Positions 1 to 8,941 of a DNA stretch of 64,000 nucleotides are shown here, in pieces (the first letter of the stretch is position 1; each line of letters starts with the position of its first letter). Made by a program: the position numbers and the translations under genes. Location: positions 4,558,001-4,622,000 of the forward strand of contig NZ_CP158190.1 in the NCBI RefSeq assembly GCF_040250305.1, read 5' to 3'. Source of the stretch: Peribacillus frigoritolerans. GTDB taxonomy: Bacteria > Bacillota > Bacilli > Bacillales > DSM-1321. The notes under the pieces are model-generated. The model ran no database searches and was not told the DNA's origin. It was given only the letters and a program-made list of their open reading frames with translations.

Positions 1-398
1 CTAACAAAAATCAGGATGAAAATGATCATGAACGGAATGGTCGTTGTAATAAGAGTGACCCATCCACTTGTCTCTACGTCTTCTGGCGTAACCTCAATTT
101 TTTCTATATCATGTTCCTCGGCAGCATTATTGATTCTATCTAGCGAAATTTCACTATTTGGGACAGACGCGATAAAGTATTGATCCTTTTCATACCCTAT
201 CAGCCGACCGCTTATTTCAAAAACACTTTTTTGGGGCTTCAACTCTAAAAATGTCACTTTTCCATCCTCTAAAGTTGTAAAAAAATCTTCTTCAGTTAAT
301 TCAGTCGGTTCATTGTCATTATTAAAAACTAGCACAATCCCCAAGGTAACAAAGAAGATTATTAAATAAAATGTTTTACTACGGAAAATCTGCTTCAT
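1..398 (-). CDS. FtsH-like membrane protease, N-terminal part (runs off left edge)
   Basis: The reading frame starts at an ATG preceded by AGGAGAAGG and is still open at base 1, giving 132 residues. It has one N-terminal transmembrane segment (about residues 9-25), an extracytoplasmic region of about 85 residues with the pattern L-E-x-G-K-V and YFIASVPNSE, then TSGWVTLITTTIPFMIIFILIFV starting a second membrane segment. This is the layout of the FtsH extracellular domain before the AAA+ ATPase and zinc protease, which would lie outside the window. FtsH degrades membrane and regulatory proteins. No tilS/hpt neighbours are visible to show whether this is the main ftsH or a paralogue. The family assignment is good; activity cannot be judged. 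Confidence 0.8.
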   Translation of the reverse strand, partial: MKQIFRSKTFYLIIFFVTLGIVLVFNNDNEPTELTEEDFFTTLEDGKVTFLELKPQKSVFEISGRLIGYEKDQYFIASVPNSEISLDRINNAAEEHDIEKIEVTPEDVETSGWVTLITTTIPFMIIFILIFV

Positions 399-558
399 CT
401 CATACCTTCTCCTACATTAAACAAACTATAGGCAAGAGTATCATATAAAGTTAAATATTAACAACAAAACTTTCATTGTTAAAAGCCAGTAACTTGCAAA
501 ATGGATAATATCAGTAAAAAATAGGAAGTATAGCAACCTTAAAAAAGGAGGAACCACT

Positions 559-1074
559 ATGTTAATAAGAGAGGCAACGGTTTCAGATGCGGAAGGGATA
601 GCAATAGTCCATGTGGATTGCTGGCGAACTACTTATAAGAATATAATTCCGAGTGATTTTTTAGATAAACTTTCTTATGAGAAAAGGAAAGACCTATGGA
701 TTAAGAATATAACTAGCGATGGAAAATATGTTTATGTCGCAGAAAATAGCGAGGGAAAAATAGTTGGATTTATAGATGGCGGGAAAAGGGAAAAAAACCA
801 AGTCGAGAATTCGGGTGATTTAACTGCTATCTATATCCTCGAAAATTTTCAAAAAATGGGGATAGGAAAGAAACTCATCAAAGAGTTATTTTTAAAATTC
901 GAGGCACTGGGATTTAAGACTATTTTTGTGGAGGTGCTTGAAGACAATAAATCTCGATACTTCTATGAGGCATTTGGTGCTGACTTGCTTAAAACCGAAA
1001 AAATCAAAATGGCTGGTGCTGAAATGAATCTATTGGTTTATGTGTGGAAGGATATTAGCCCAGTATTGTTATGA
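559..1074 (+). CDS. GNAT family N-acetyltransferase
   Basis: A 171-residue protein with a complete GNAT fold: N-terminal IREATVSDAEGIAIVHVDCW, the central strand DLTAIYILENFQKMGIGKKL that carries the acetyl-CoA pyrophosphate loop (Q-x-x-G-I-G-K, about residues 93-101), and the C-terminal FYEAFGA motif. It presumably transfers an acetyl group from acetyl-CoA to an amine. The substrate cannot be read from sequence. A strong AAAGGAGG lies 8 bases before the ATG. The gene stands alone, and the next gene converges on it. Confidence 0.88.
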   Translation: MLIREATVSDAEGIAIVHVDCWRTTYKNIIPSDFLDKLSYEKRKDLWIKNITSDGKYVYVAENSEGKIVGFIDGGKREKNQVENSGDLTAIYILENFQKMGIGKKLIKELFLKFEALGFKTIFVEVLEDNKSRYFYEAFGADLLKTEKIKMAGAEMNLLVYVWKDISPVLL

Positions 1075-1109
1075 GCGACATGCCACTTAATTAGCCACTT
1101 TTTCTTTGG

Positions 1110-1144
1110 CAAAACAAAAAAGCTCCTATTATTTTATAGGAGCT
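1110..1144 (-). terminator. Terminator of the LacI-family regulator gene
   Basis: AGCTCCTAT (1121-1129) pairs with ATAGGAGCT (1136-1144). Read on the minus strand the stem is followed by TTTTTGTTTTG. The stem includes the stop codon of the regulator gene. Confidence 0.85.
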
Positions 1145-2145
1145 CCAGATGATTTCCTGATTACCAATTCAGGCTTTAAATTGATCGTCCGATAGTCGGC
1201 AGGACCGACTTCATCCACTCGCTCGATCACTAATTGTGTTCCTAAATATCCGAAGTCGTAAGCGGGCTGTGAAGATACGGTTAAAAAGGGATCGAAGTCC
1301 GAGAATAATTCTAAGTCGTCAAAGCAAACGACAGCAATGTCTTCAGGTACTTTAATCTGTTTTTCTCGTAAACTTTTTATAATTTTGATGGCAATGAAAT
1401 TATTGGCGGCAAAAATTGCTGTTGGACGCTCAGAGGGCGGAACATTCATTAATCCGTCAATACCGTTCCATTGCTTTTCCTGTTTGTAATGAGTCTCTAT
1501 TACGAAAGACTGATCGATGTTCAAATCATTTATTTTCAGCGTTTCAATATACGCCTGATAACGCTCTTTCGAAGTGGAAATCGTTAGCGGACCATGAACC
1601 ATCGCGATTCGTTCGTGTCCAAAATCGATGAGATGCTGAAGAAGCTTTTTCGTTCCTTCATAGTTATCACCAAGCACCCGATCACATGAAACATCTTGAA
1701 TTTGCCTATCTATCAATGTAAATGGAATCCTGTTTTTAATTAATTTCTTCAAATTTTTAGTCGATTGATCGCCTGTTGGTGCAATAATGACGCCATCCAC
1801 CCGTTTTGAAATCAATGCATCGATATATTCACTCTCTTTTTCGTAATCCTCATCGGTATTACATAAAATGAGCTGATATCCCATTTGATTGGCCTTATCT
1901 GCGGCCCCTCTCGCTACTTGGGTGAAAAAAGGGTTGGTGATATCAGTTATGATTAATGAAAGCAGCTTCGTTCTTTTAATATTCAAACTTTGGGCAGCGG
2001 AATTCGGTATATAGTTCAGCTCTTTAATGACCGCTTCAACTTTTTCCCTTGTCTTTTCACTTATATTTCCTTTATTATTAATAACTCTCGATACAGTCAT
2101 CGTTGATACATTCGCTTTTTTCGCAATATCGTAAATTGTCGTCAC
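1129..2145 (-). CDS. LacI/GalR family transcriptional regulator
   Basis: A 338-residue repressor with the canonical LacI N-terminus (TIYDIAKKANVSTMTVSRVINN, residues 2-24; helix-turn-helix plus hinge KTKLLSLIITDITNPFF) and a periplasmic-binding-protein-like effector domain to the C-terminus (VDGVIIAP, GHERIAMVHGP, AVVCFDDLELFSDFDPFLTVSSQP). It resembles the CcpA/RbsR/KdgR class, so a sugar or sugar-acid effector is likely, but no transport or catabolic operon sits next to it. An upstream TGTA-N8-TACA element (about 2144-2160) could be an autoregulatory site; that is conjecture. Confidence 0.9.
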   Translation of the reverse strand: MTTIYDIAKKANVSTMTVSRVINNKGNISEKTREKVEAVIKELNYIPNSAAQSLNIKRTKLLSLIITDITNPFFTQVARGAADKANQMGYQLILCNTDEDYEKESEYIDALISKRVDGVIIAPTGDQSTKNLKKLIKNRIPFTLIDRQIQDVSCDRVLGDNYEGTKKLLQHLIDFGHERIAMVHGPLTISTSKERYQAYIETLKINDLNIDQSFVIETHYKQEKQWNGIDGLMNVPPSERPTAIFAANNFIAIKIIKSLREKQIKVPEDIAVVCFDDLELFSDFDPFLTVSSQPAYDFGYLGTQLVIERVDEVGPADYRTINLKPELVIRKSSGAPIK

Positions 2146-2302
2146 TTTTTGTACCCGCCTTTACATTATCCCTTATATTGTATCATAAGTATAAATGGTT
2201 ATTTTATACTTTAGCACTTGGAAGATCATGTTGACCCGGATACGGCACTGAACTTCAAAAAAAGACACAGTCCTTCGTGAAGGATTGTGCCTTGCTTTTG
2301 GT

Positions 2303-2719
2303 TTAATTTTGGTTAAATCCGCTTTCGTCCATGTAAAATACTTCCCAAGAATGTCCGTCGATATCCAGAAAACTCCAACCATACATGAAACCATGATCAA
2401 TGGCTTCGTTAAAAGGCTTTCCGCCAGCATCCAGTGCCCTATTCACGACTGCATCGACTTCTTCCTTGCTTTTAACGGACAGGGCAACGATGGCTTCGGT
2501 ACTCGCTGCAGAATCCGGGATCTCCTTCTTGGTAAACGTTTTAAAGTAATCTTCCACCAATAACATGACATATATGGACTCGCTGATAACCATGCATGTC
2601 GCATTTTCATTGGTCATTTGCTCGTTAAACTCAAAGCCGACCTTTGTGAAAAATTCTACTGAGGCATCCAAATCTTTAACAGGCAAGTTTACAAAGATCT
2701 TTTCTGCTTGAACTCCCAT
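2303..2719 (-). CDS. VOC (glyoxalase/bleomycin-resistance) family protein
   Basis: About 138 residues of the vicinal-oxygen-chelate fold: AEKIFVNLPVKDLDASVEFFTKVGF at the N-terminus and FLDIDGHSWEVFYMD at the C-terminus, where the metal-ligand glutamate normally lies. These proteins include glyoxalases, dioxygenases and thiol transferases, so the function is open. The reading frame extends 12 codons further to a GTG at 2755, but the ATG at 2719 is preceded by GAGGGTG at 6-base spacing and is the better start. It stands alone and is oriented like the LacI gene. Confidence 0.85.
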   Translation of the reverse strand: MGVQAEKIFVNLPVKDLDASVEFFTKVGFEFNEQMTNENATCMVISESIYVMLLVEDYFKTFTKKEIPDSAASTEAIVALSVKSKEEVDAVVNRALDAGGKPFNEAIDHGFMYGWSFLDIDGHSWEVFYMDESGFNQN

Positions 2720-3098
2720 CCAATTCACCCTCGCTTGATTTATTTGTTCACTCACCTACTATTCGCTGCATTTTTCGATTATCCTGCTTGCAGTAGTGAT
2801 TGCATTCACATTGAACAGATACAACCTTAGTCACGGGGAACATTCATAATTCACCTACTTAAAGTATTTCAAATATTAAACAGGCTGATTCAATTTTAAA
2901 ACAACCTGGGAGTTTACCTTAAGAAATTTCAAGAAGTATATGCCTCTCCCCTTGCTGTTTCAACATTGGATGGCGCATAAAAATTGAAATTCGTATACCG
3001 GATGGTTTCAAAACTAAAACACATTTTGTCTTTTTTGAAATAAAAAATATATAATTCCATGTTTTACTAAAATTAATTACTTTTAAGGAGGTATGCAT

Positions 3099-3318
3099 AT
3101 GAAAATTAGTATTAAAACATGAAGTATCCGGAAAATTTTCTTTACTGGTTTTGGTTTTGATTTCAGTTGTTTTACCAGGATTCATCCCAATCATTTCATC
3201 CTCCGATAGCTAAGCAAACGCTCGAAGCACCACCTATTATGCAAGTAAGAGCAATCCTCGTTTTGCAAATGCAGCACAAGTTCAAAAAATAGATGGGAAA
3301 CAACATTACTCTATGGGA
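3099..3318 (+). pseudogene. Decayed small secreted-protein gene
   Basis: A perfect TAAGGAGG precedes the ATG at 3099, but this frame stops after seven codons (MKISIKT). Shifted by one base, the sequence reads a typical signal-peptide core (EVSGKFSLLVLVLISVVLPG), then a TAA near 3211, then another open stretch ending near 3315. A strong ribosome site, a hydrophobic leader and two disruptions point to a broken gene for a small exported protein. I recognise no family in the remaining sequence. Confidence 0.4.
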
Positions 3319-3332
3319 TAGGTGGTTCATAG

Positions 3333-3911
3333 ATGGTTACCATTCAAACATATATATCAAAAAATGGTTATGATGCAATAGTTGATAAACATGTATTAGC
3401 TAACGGGGATTTTATCCCAATCCATCACTCAAGCGCTAAGCAACTGGGAAATCAACAGCTATTTACTTCAAAAGGAACTTCCTTATACGGCACAGTCATT
3501 ATATCTTATCAAAATCAATTTCTCTCGGGCTTTTATGATTGGGATGATATTGATGGTATTTGGCTTTCAATTTTACAGGCAATGTATGATTGTTTAAATA
3601 CTGGTATTGGCAACTGCGGCTTTTCTGAACGCTCTATGGGTTGGCAAATGAACAGGTTAATAGAAAAGAATCCTGCTATATTATTTACATGGCACCATGG
3701 TTTTGCAAGCAAAGAATGGAATGATATTCCTAAGAAATCCACACTAAGATTCCCTGAAAATGTGCTATTGAATAGTTTAATAGAAAAGGGAACCAAGTTT
3801 TTAAGATTTAGAAATGCTCTATATGATAGCGGTCCAAGCCAAAATATTAACCAGTTAATTAATGATCTTAAATCTTTTAATAGTGATTTAGGGCATGTGC
3901 AATTGGAATAG
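3333..3911 (+). CDS. Hypothetical protein (192 aa)
   Basis: An intact frame with the weak ribosome site AGGTGG 9 bases before the ATG. The protein is soluble, lacks a signal peptide and is rich in aromatic residues (FYDWDDIDGIWLSILQAMYDCL, residues 68-89; FTWHHGFASKEW). I do not recognise a domain. It lies just after the decayed secreted-protein gene and before a strong terminator. The arrangement recalls a secreted protein plus partner gene, but nothing in the sequence proves a link. The frame is well used and codon choice matches its neighbours, so it is probably real. Confidence 0.6.
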   Translation: MVTIQTYISKNGYDAIVDKHVLANGDFIPIHHSSAKQLGNQQLFTSKGTSLYGTVIISYQNQFLSGFYDWDDIDGIWLSILQAMYDCLNTGIGNCGFSERSMGWQMNRLIEKNPAILFTWHHGFASKEWNDIPKKSTLRFPENVLLNSLIEKGTKFLRFRNALYDSGPSQNINQLINDLKSFNSDLGHVQLE

Positions 3912-3951
3912 CTCACTGTCCTGAGTGAAGTTGAAGTCTTGTTAGATATAG

Positions 3952-3993
3952 AAAAACAGTCCTTGCCGGCATTCGCCAGCAAGGACTGTTTTT
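3952..3993. terminator. Bidirectional terminator between convergent genes
   Basis: ACAGTCCTTGC (3956-3966) pairs with GCAAGGACTGT (3979-3989), flanked by AAAAA on the left and TTTTT on the right, so it can stop both the orphan gene at 3333-3911 and the PTS gene on the minus strand. Confidence 0.9.
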
Positions 3994-4034
3994 CATGTAC
4001 TAGAAGGCACGAAGTCTAAATGGTACCTTTTCTT

Positions 4035-4526
4035 TTATTTCAAATAAAAACTCATAATCTGTGTTTCGTTAATTTTTGCTTGGGTACTATTTGTTTTTTC
4101 CAGTTTTTCAACCAGCTCGCCATTCGTGATAACAATCGGAGTTACGATGCTTGGAGCTTTGGCTTTCAGAAAATCGATATCAAATGTAACAAGCTTATCT
4201 CCTGCTTTTACATTTTGCCCTTCTGCAACATGGACTTCAAATCCCTCACCATTAAGGTTAACTGTTTCCAATCCAATATGAATCAACAATTCTATGCCAT
4301 GCTTCGTGCGGAGGCCTAGAGCATGTTTAGTATGAAAAACCTGGATCACTTCTGCATCGATTGGAGATACGACCAACCCTTCCTCAGGAAGAATTGCTAT
4401 TCCGTCCCCCATCATTTTACCGGAAAACACCGGATCTCGAACATTTTCAATACTTATTACTTGTCCATTTATAGGAGCAAGCAGTTGCTCCACAATCTCT
4501 TTTTTACTGAATAATTTTTTGAACAT
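4035..4526 (-). CDS. PTS glucose-type EIIA component (Crr-like)
   Basis: A 163-residue stand-alone EIIA of the glucose family. It has the single-hybrid fold motifs (LLAPINGQVISI, VFSGKMMGDGIAI, VVSPIDAEV) and the two active-site histidines in KHGIELLIHIGLETV (His76 and His83); His83 is expected to carry the phosphate received from HPr. It would donate phosphate to an EIIB/EIIC permease lacking its own IIA domain, or act in regulation. No EIIBC gene is adjacent. AAAGGTGG-type ribosome site upstream. The C-terminal 25 residues beyond the fold look variable. Confidence 0.92.
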   Translation of the reverse strand: MFKKLFSKKEIVEQLLAPINGQVISIENVRDPVFSGKMMGDGIAILPEEGLVVSPIDAEVIQVFHTKHALGLRTKHGIELLIHIGLETVNLNGEGFEVHVAEGQNVKAGDKLVTFDIDFLKAKAPSIVTPIVITNGELVEKLEKTNSTQAKINETQIMSFYLK

Positions 4527-4606
4527 AATATTTCCACCTTTCTCTTTCAGTCTTGAATCTCACAATTAATCGTTAAATATTCGGTGAATTCCGATAATAT
4601 TTTTTG

Positions 4607-4993
4607 TTATTTTTTCTTTTTCAATTTCCCTTCTGCTTTCTTTTTATTCTGTTCCACTCTAAATATAACCATCTCGGTTATTAATTCATAAGGAATTGGC
4701 TTGTTTAGTGGAAACTGAACGGCCCCTTTTGAACATTTATATTCAGATAAAGCAGATTCGAACGCAGAGATCGCGCTTGGAGCTGGATAGAATCCTATAT
4801 GTTTTTTATAGGCAGCGAAATGTACCAGATTTCCATATAAAACAAAGGTAGGCATTTGATAGCTTATCTTTTCTTCTGCATCCGGTGCTGCATCCTTTAT
4901 GACTTTTCTTAACGTTTTTAATATCTCCTGAACTTCTTCGGGAAATTGTATAATGTATTCATCAATTGAATGGAATGTATTGGTTCCCTCCAT
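4607..4993 (-). CDS. DUF1801 (YdhG-like, frataxin-fold) protein
   Basis: A 128-residue protein of the DUF1801 family: IDEYIIQFPEEVQEILKTLRKVIKDAAPDAEEKISYQMPTF, then HFAAYKKHIGFYP and FPLNKPIPYELI. These are the hallmark blocks of the family. The B. subtilis relative YdhG was proposed to act as a frataxin-like iron chaperone for ferrochelatase and Fe-S assembly, but most members are uncharacterised. The lysine-rich tail (last 15 residues) is low-complexity. Single gene; a start ATG follows GGGAGAAAAG. Confidence 0.85.
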   Translation of the reverse strand: MEGTNTFHSIDEYIIQFPEEVQEILKTLRKVIKDAAPDAEEKISYQMPTFVLYGNLVHFAAYKKHIGFYPAPSAISAFESALSEYKCSKGAVQFPLNKPIPYELITEMVIFRVEQNKKKAEGKLKKKK

Positions 4994-5087
4994 CTTTTCT
5001 CCCTTCTTAAATCCAAACTACAATACTCTTATTATAACATTCTCCCCCACCAACCTATGGATTGAATCCCTTTTGTATTTCGCTAAC

Positions 5088-5732
5088 CTATCCCTTTAAA
5101 AACTCTTCCATTCTATTCATTACACCTTCAAGCATGATAATCGACCTTGAAGTATTCAAAGGTTCACTATCCAAGGAATGGTTGGCATTTGGGATTTTAT
5201 CCATGCTTATATTCGTTTTACTTTCAATCATTTCAATTTTACCTGGAATATAATGATGATCCTTTTCTCCTATAACTATATGTGCTGAATGATTGCTGCT
5301 TAATAATCCTTCAAAAATCGCATCGAACTTCAATAGCGGCGTAAGCAATATCATTTTGGCATTCAAAAACCGCTCACTTTTCATGATTCCGTTGATGATG
5401 GGTATGGTGCCAAGTGATTTGCCTAGAAATACTGTTCCTTTATATTCATGATTTTGAAGTACTTCCGTAATGACGGGATTGATATCATTAACGATCACTT
5501 TTGTGATATCTACCAATGGATGCTTGAAAATATCCTGGTCATAAGCGTAATGAATATGTACGACATCAAACTGATTTTGAAGCATAATCATCGTCGAATA
5601 ATAGAATAACGGCTTCTCATACGTGTATCCCGCACCTGAAAACATAAAACAAACGGCTGGACTTCCGTTTTCAATATGTGTGTATGTAATTTCTTTTTCA
5701 TTACTATTTATTTTTCTTTGGTTAACCTCCAT
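5088..5732 (-). CDS. Alpha/beta-hydrolase family protein
   Basis: A 214-residue protein with a nucleophile elbow G-K-S-L-G-T (about residues 103-108), an oxyanion-side loop CFMFSGAGYTYEKPLFYY near residue 30, a late acidic residue (IVIGEKDHHY) and His in PNANHSLD, together a plausible Ser-Asp/Glu-His triad. It is of the compact serine-hydrolase type found in Bacilli, without lid domain or signal peptide. Substrate unknown. The start ATG lies 8 bases after GGAGG. Confidence 0.82.
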   Translation of the reverse strand: MEVNQRKINSNEKEITYTHIENGSPAVCFMFSGAGYTYEKPLFYYSTMIMLQNQFDVVHIHYAYDQDIFKHPLVDITKVIVNDINPVITEVLQNHEYKGTVFLGKSLGTIPIINGIMKSERFLNAKMILLTPLLKFDAIFEGLLSSNHSAHIVIGEKDHHYIPGKIEMIESKTNISMDKIPNANHSLDSEPLNTSRSIIMLEGVMNRMEEFLKG

Positions 5733-5931
5733 GATAGATTCCTCCCATTCTTTCTTTTGCTCTTAGTATTCATTAGCTACCTGCTGAATCCCTCCTTGAT
5801 CGATACTATCTAAACAGAATCCAAGAATTAGGTTTCGTTTTTTATCAGGAATAGGTATACTTTAGCTATCAACCTATTTTATGGAAATTAATCTGATGAT
5901 CGATCAATCCAGCCTTGAAGGAGAGTGTGTA

Positions 5932-6723
5932 ATGAAAATCAAAGTGTTATGTTTCATTCTTGTCCTGCTAGTCACTGGTTCCATGAGTACGATTCATGCA
6001 AGTGCAAACGATCAAAAGATGAAAGAACTGGATATCGGGGATTCTTTCGATGGTGTGGAAGGCACGATGGTACTCCAAAACTTAAAAAATGATAAAGTAT
6101 TTATCTATAATAAACAGAGAAGTAAAGTACGCTACACTCCAGAATCGACATTCAAAGTGGCGAATGCATTAATCGGTTTACAGACAAAAACGGTAAGCGA
6201 TGAATATGAGGTGAAGCGCTGGGATGGGGTAATCAGGGAATTTGAGGATTGGAACAGAGATCATACGCTGGCTTCAGCCATGAGGCATTCAGTGATCTGG
6301 TATTATCAAGCAATGGCCCGTGATATCGGGGCGGAAAACATGCAGCAATATGTGAACCTTCTAGATTATGGCAATCATGATATCTCCGGGGGGATCGACC
6401 AGTTTTGGCTCGACAGCAGCATAAAGATTTCTGCCCGGGAACAAGTCCAATTCATCGAAAACCTTGTAGAAGAAAAACTGCCTATCGATAAGCAGCATAT
6501 GAGAACCGTTAAGAGAATCATGATCAATGAAGAAGCAAACTCATATGTCCTCCATGGAAAAACCGGGACACGCCTTTCTGATATGGGATTGGGCTGGTAT
6601 GTGGGTTACATCGAAACGGACAAAGGAAAATGGGCCTTCGCCACTAACTTGGATGGCAGCGGAAGCAAAGCCAAAGCGATTACGCTTGAAGCCTTGAAAG
6701 AGTTGGATATCCTAAAAGAATAA
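5932..6723 (+). CDS. Class D beta-lactamase (Bacillus type)
   Basis: A 263-residue secreted serine beta-lactamase. It has a signal peptide (residues 1-25, ending near HASA), the active-site S-T-F-K at 72-75, a second-motif serine at 120 in HSVIWYYQ, YGN at 146-148, W159 in QFWLDSS, and K-T-G at 210-212. Class D enzymes hydrolyse penicillins through an acyl-enzyme with a carboxylated lysine (K75 here). The usual S-x-V motif reads S-V-I. An in-frame ATG 17 codons upstream exists, but the chosen ATG is preceded by GAAGGAGAG and directly begins the signal peptide. No blaI/blaR regulators are nearby. Resembles the intrinsic class D enzymes of Bacillus. Confidence 0.9.
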   Translation: MKIKVLCFILVLLVTGSMSTIHASANDQKMKELDIGDSFDGVEGTMVLQNLKNDKVFIYNKQRSKVRYTPESTFKVANALIGLQTKTVSDEYEVKRWDGVIREFEDWNRDHTLASAMRHSVIWYYQAMARDIGAENMQQYVNLLDYGNHDISGGIDQFWLDSSIKISAREQVQFIENLVEEKLPIDKQHMRTVKRIMINEEANSYVLHGKTGTRLSDMGLGWYVGYIETDKGKWAFATNLDGSGSKAKAITLEALKELDILKE

Positions 6724-6729
6724 AAGTTC

Positions 6730-6765
6730 ACGCATGCTCTTAATTCGGGCATGCGTTTTGCTTTG
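6730..6765 (+). terminator. Terminator of the beta-lactamase gene
   Basis: ACGCATGC (6730-6737) pairs with GCATGCGT (6749-6756), followed by TTTTGCTTTG. Confidence 0.85.
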
Positions 6766-7119
6766 TCATAAAGGTATCTGAAACTTCACCTGATTTGTCA
6801 GCACACAGATTCAAAACTCTTCTAGACAAGCTCCTTAAACATAATCATTTATACTCTTCCTTTCTTCTGATTTTGAAAAATGAGAAAATTATGAATTTCT
6901 CGTTTTTTAAAATCGCATAGTTTTTTGTTCCATGTTCTCATTGTGCATCACGTGTTTATGCCTTGTTGACGATACGTGTTTATTTGATATAGTTTTAAAA
7001 TAGTAATTCAAGACTGACTAAATAAAGTAATAAAACTGCATCATAATAAATGGAGCTAAGGATTATTTGTTTGTAACGTTTATATAAACTATGGGCCTTT
7101 AGTGAAAGGGGCACCTTCT
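6766..7119. other. Intergenic region before the fructan module
   Basis: AT-rich, with no open frame that looks real. It must contain the promoter of the kinase gene, but I could not pick one convincing -35/-10 pair. Confidence 0.4.
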
Positions 7120-8880
7120 GTGAAAACCATTCAAAGTCGCTTATTGTTAATGTTATTTCTTTTTATCATCTTACCGTATTTTCTATCAGTGTTTCTGATT
7201 TACAGCTATACAAAAAATAGTGTGGAGAGACATGAGCTTGAAAATAGCCAGGAACAACTTCAGAAAAACGCTGAAGAACTGGAGCAATACTTTGATGACA
7301 TGATTAATCTTCCCTATCTATTATATCGAAATCCCGATTTATTCCGGATTTTTAAAAATGGTTTTGAAGACTCGATATACTTTAACCCGATTGCGATGGA
7401 AAAAAGTATAGAAACCTTTTATCTGATGCGAAACGAAATCCGTCAAGTACGGTTTTATATTGATAAGGATAAAGAATCGTTTACAGTTTATAATGCGACG
7501 GTCAGTGCCCGGAAACCTCAACCAGATTTATTAAATGAGGATCCGATAAAACAATTTTATAGCTCTAACTCTAATTACATGATTGAGCCGCCACATCAAA
7601 TTCAAAATTACAATGACACAGCGATCATTCCCCAGTCGGACGACACAATGGTGATGACTTTTCACCATAAAATAGTCGATGTGCCTTCAAACGAATATCT
7701 CGGAATAATTACAATTGATATAGATTTAGATGCCTATGCCCGTATATGTAACAGCCTTGTTCAAAAGGATGAAGAATCTGTACTACTTTTGGATTCGCAT
7801 AACAATGTCATGTATGCAAATGATCGGTCCCTTATAGGAAAATCCGTTACTCCTGATTTTAAAAAGCAGATTACGGGTGAAGATATTATTTTAACCAAAA
7901 CATTATCAGGAACACTAAATCATTGGAAATTAGTTAAGATAACCCCTAATCATGTATTATTCGATGATGTCCGGAAGACTGCCTATACAAATATAATCGT
8001 TGGACTAATAGTTGGCTTGTTAGGGCTATTAATGATTGGTATTATTTCATACAGAATTACTCGTCCCATTAAACTTCTTAGCAAGAAAGTGAGAACAATA
8101 AAAGGTGGAAATATGGATGTCCCCTTTGACGATGGAAGAAAAGACGAAATTGGTGAGTTGGAAAAACATATGAAGGATATGATGAACCGAATCAATCTAC
8201 ACATTGAAAGAGAATATAAACTCGAAATAGAAAATAGAAAAAACCAATTCAGAGCATTAAAATCTCAGGTTAATCCGCATTTCTTATTTAATTCGTTACA
8301 ATCTATTGGTGCAGTTGCCCTAAGATCTAATTCTCCAAAAGTCTACCAATTATTGACATCACTATCTAAAATGATGCGCTACTCCATTAAGGCAAACCAA
8401 TGGGTGTTGGTTCGAGATGAAGTGAATTATATAGAAGCATACCTAAACCTTCAAATGGAGCGTTTTGGAAACAATGTGAACTATTCTATTAAAATAAGCG
8501 AGGCGATCCTTGATATGACGATTCCAAGTATGATTCTTCAGCCCCTCGTTGAAAACTTCTTTAAACACAGTTATGAAGAAGGTTTCTATCATGCTCATTT
8601 AACTATTTATGGAGAAATACAAGGAGAATTTTTACACCTCATCGTTGAAAATTCGGGTCCTAGTTTGACTCAGGCGGAGCTTCGAATATTAAGAGAAAAT
8701 ATATACGCGTCCCTACATGAAAGCACATATTCACATAATCATATCGGTCTGAAAAATATTTATGATCGTTTAGTTCTAAATTATGGATCAAAAGCAGGCC
8801 TGGAAGTGGATACGTATCAAGGACAAGGATTTTCCGTTAAAATAGTGATTCCACTAGAATTTCCGCTTGCTAATGAATAG
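7120..8880 (+). CDS. YesM-type sensor histidine kinase
   Basis: A membrane sensor kinase of about 586 residues (numbers below count from the GTG at 7102). Domains in order: TM1 (about 14-35), a large extracellular sensor (36-293, Cache-like), TM2 (297-317), HAMP (318-370), the His_kinase domain with the phospho-accepting His393 in QVNPHFLFNSLQ, and a HATPase with the N box LVENFFKH (Asn485). This class senses carbohydrates or other extracellular cues and partners AraC-type YesN regulators. The GTG at 7120 follows AAAGGGG at good spacing and is preferred over the GTG at 7102. The next gene is its regulator, then a sugar-binding lipoprotein, sacB and levB, so fructan or sucrose sensing is likely (inference). 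Confidence 0.9.
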   Translation: MKTIQSRLLLMLFLFIILPYFLSVFLIYSYTKNSVERHELENSQEQLQKNAEELEQYFDDMINLPYLLYRNPDLFRIFKNGFEDSIYFNPIAMEKSIETFYLMRNEIRQVRFYIDKDKESFTVYNATVSARKPQPDLLNEDPIKQFYSSNSNYMIEPPHQIQNYNDTAIIPQSDDTMVMTFHHKIVDVPSNEYLGIITIDIDLDAYARICNSLVQKDEESVLLLDSHNNVMYANDRSLIGKSVTPDFKKQITGEDIILTKTLSGTLNHWKLVKITPNHVLFDDVRKTAYTNIIVGLIVGLLGLLMIGIISYRITRPIKLLSKKVRTIKGGNMDVPFDDGRKDEIGELEKHMKDMMNRINLHIEREYKLEIENRKNQFRALKSQVNPHFLFNSLQSIGAVALRSNSPKVYQLLTSLSKMMRYSIKANQWVLVRDEVNYIEAYLNLQMERFGNNVNYSIKISEAILDMTIPSMILQPLVENFFKHSYEEGFYHAHLTIYGEIQGEFLHLIVENSGPSLTQAELRILRENIYASLHESTYSHNHIGLKNIYDRLVLNYGSKAGLEVDTYQGQGFSVKIVIPLEFPLANE

Positions 8881-8941
8881 ATTGCTTCGTAGCCATTCAA
8901 AAACGGACACTTTTACTCATTCATATAAGGAGATGAAATCT

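Noticed and set aside
2919..3194. 91-codon minus-strand frame
   Set aside because: Overlaps the leader of the decayed plus-strand gene, lacks a ribosome site and has no recognisable domain.
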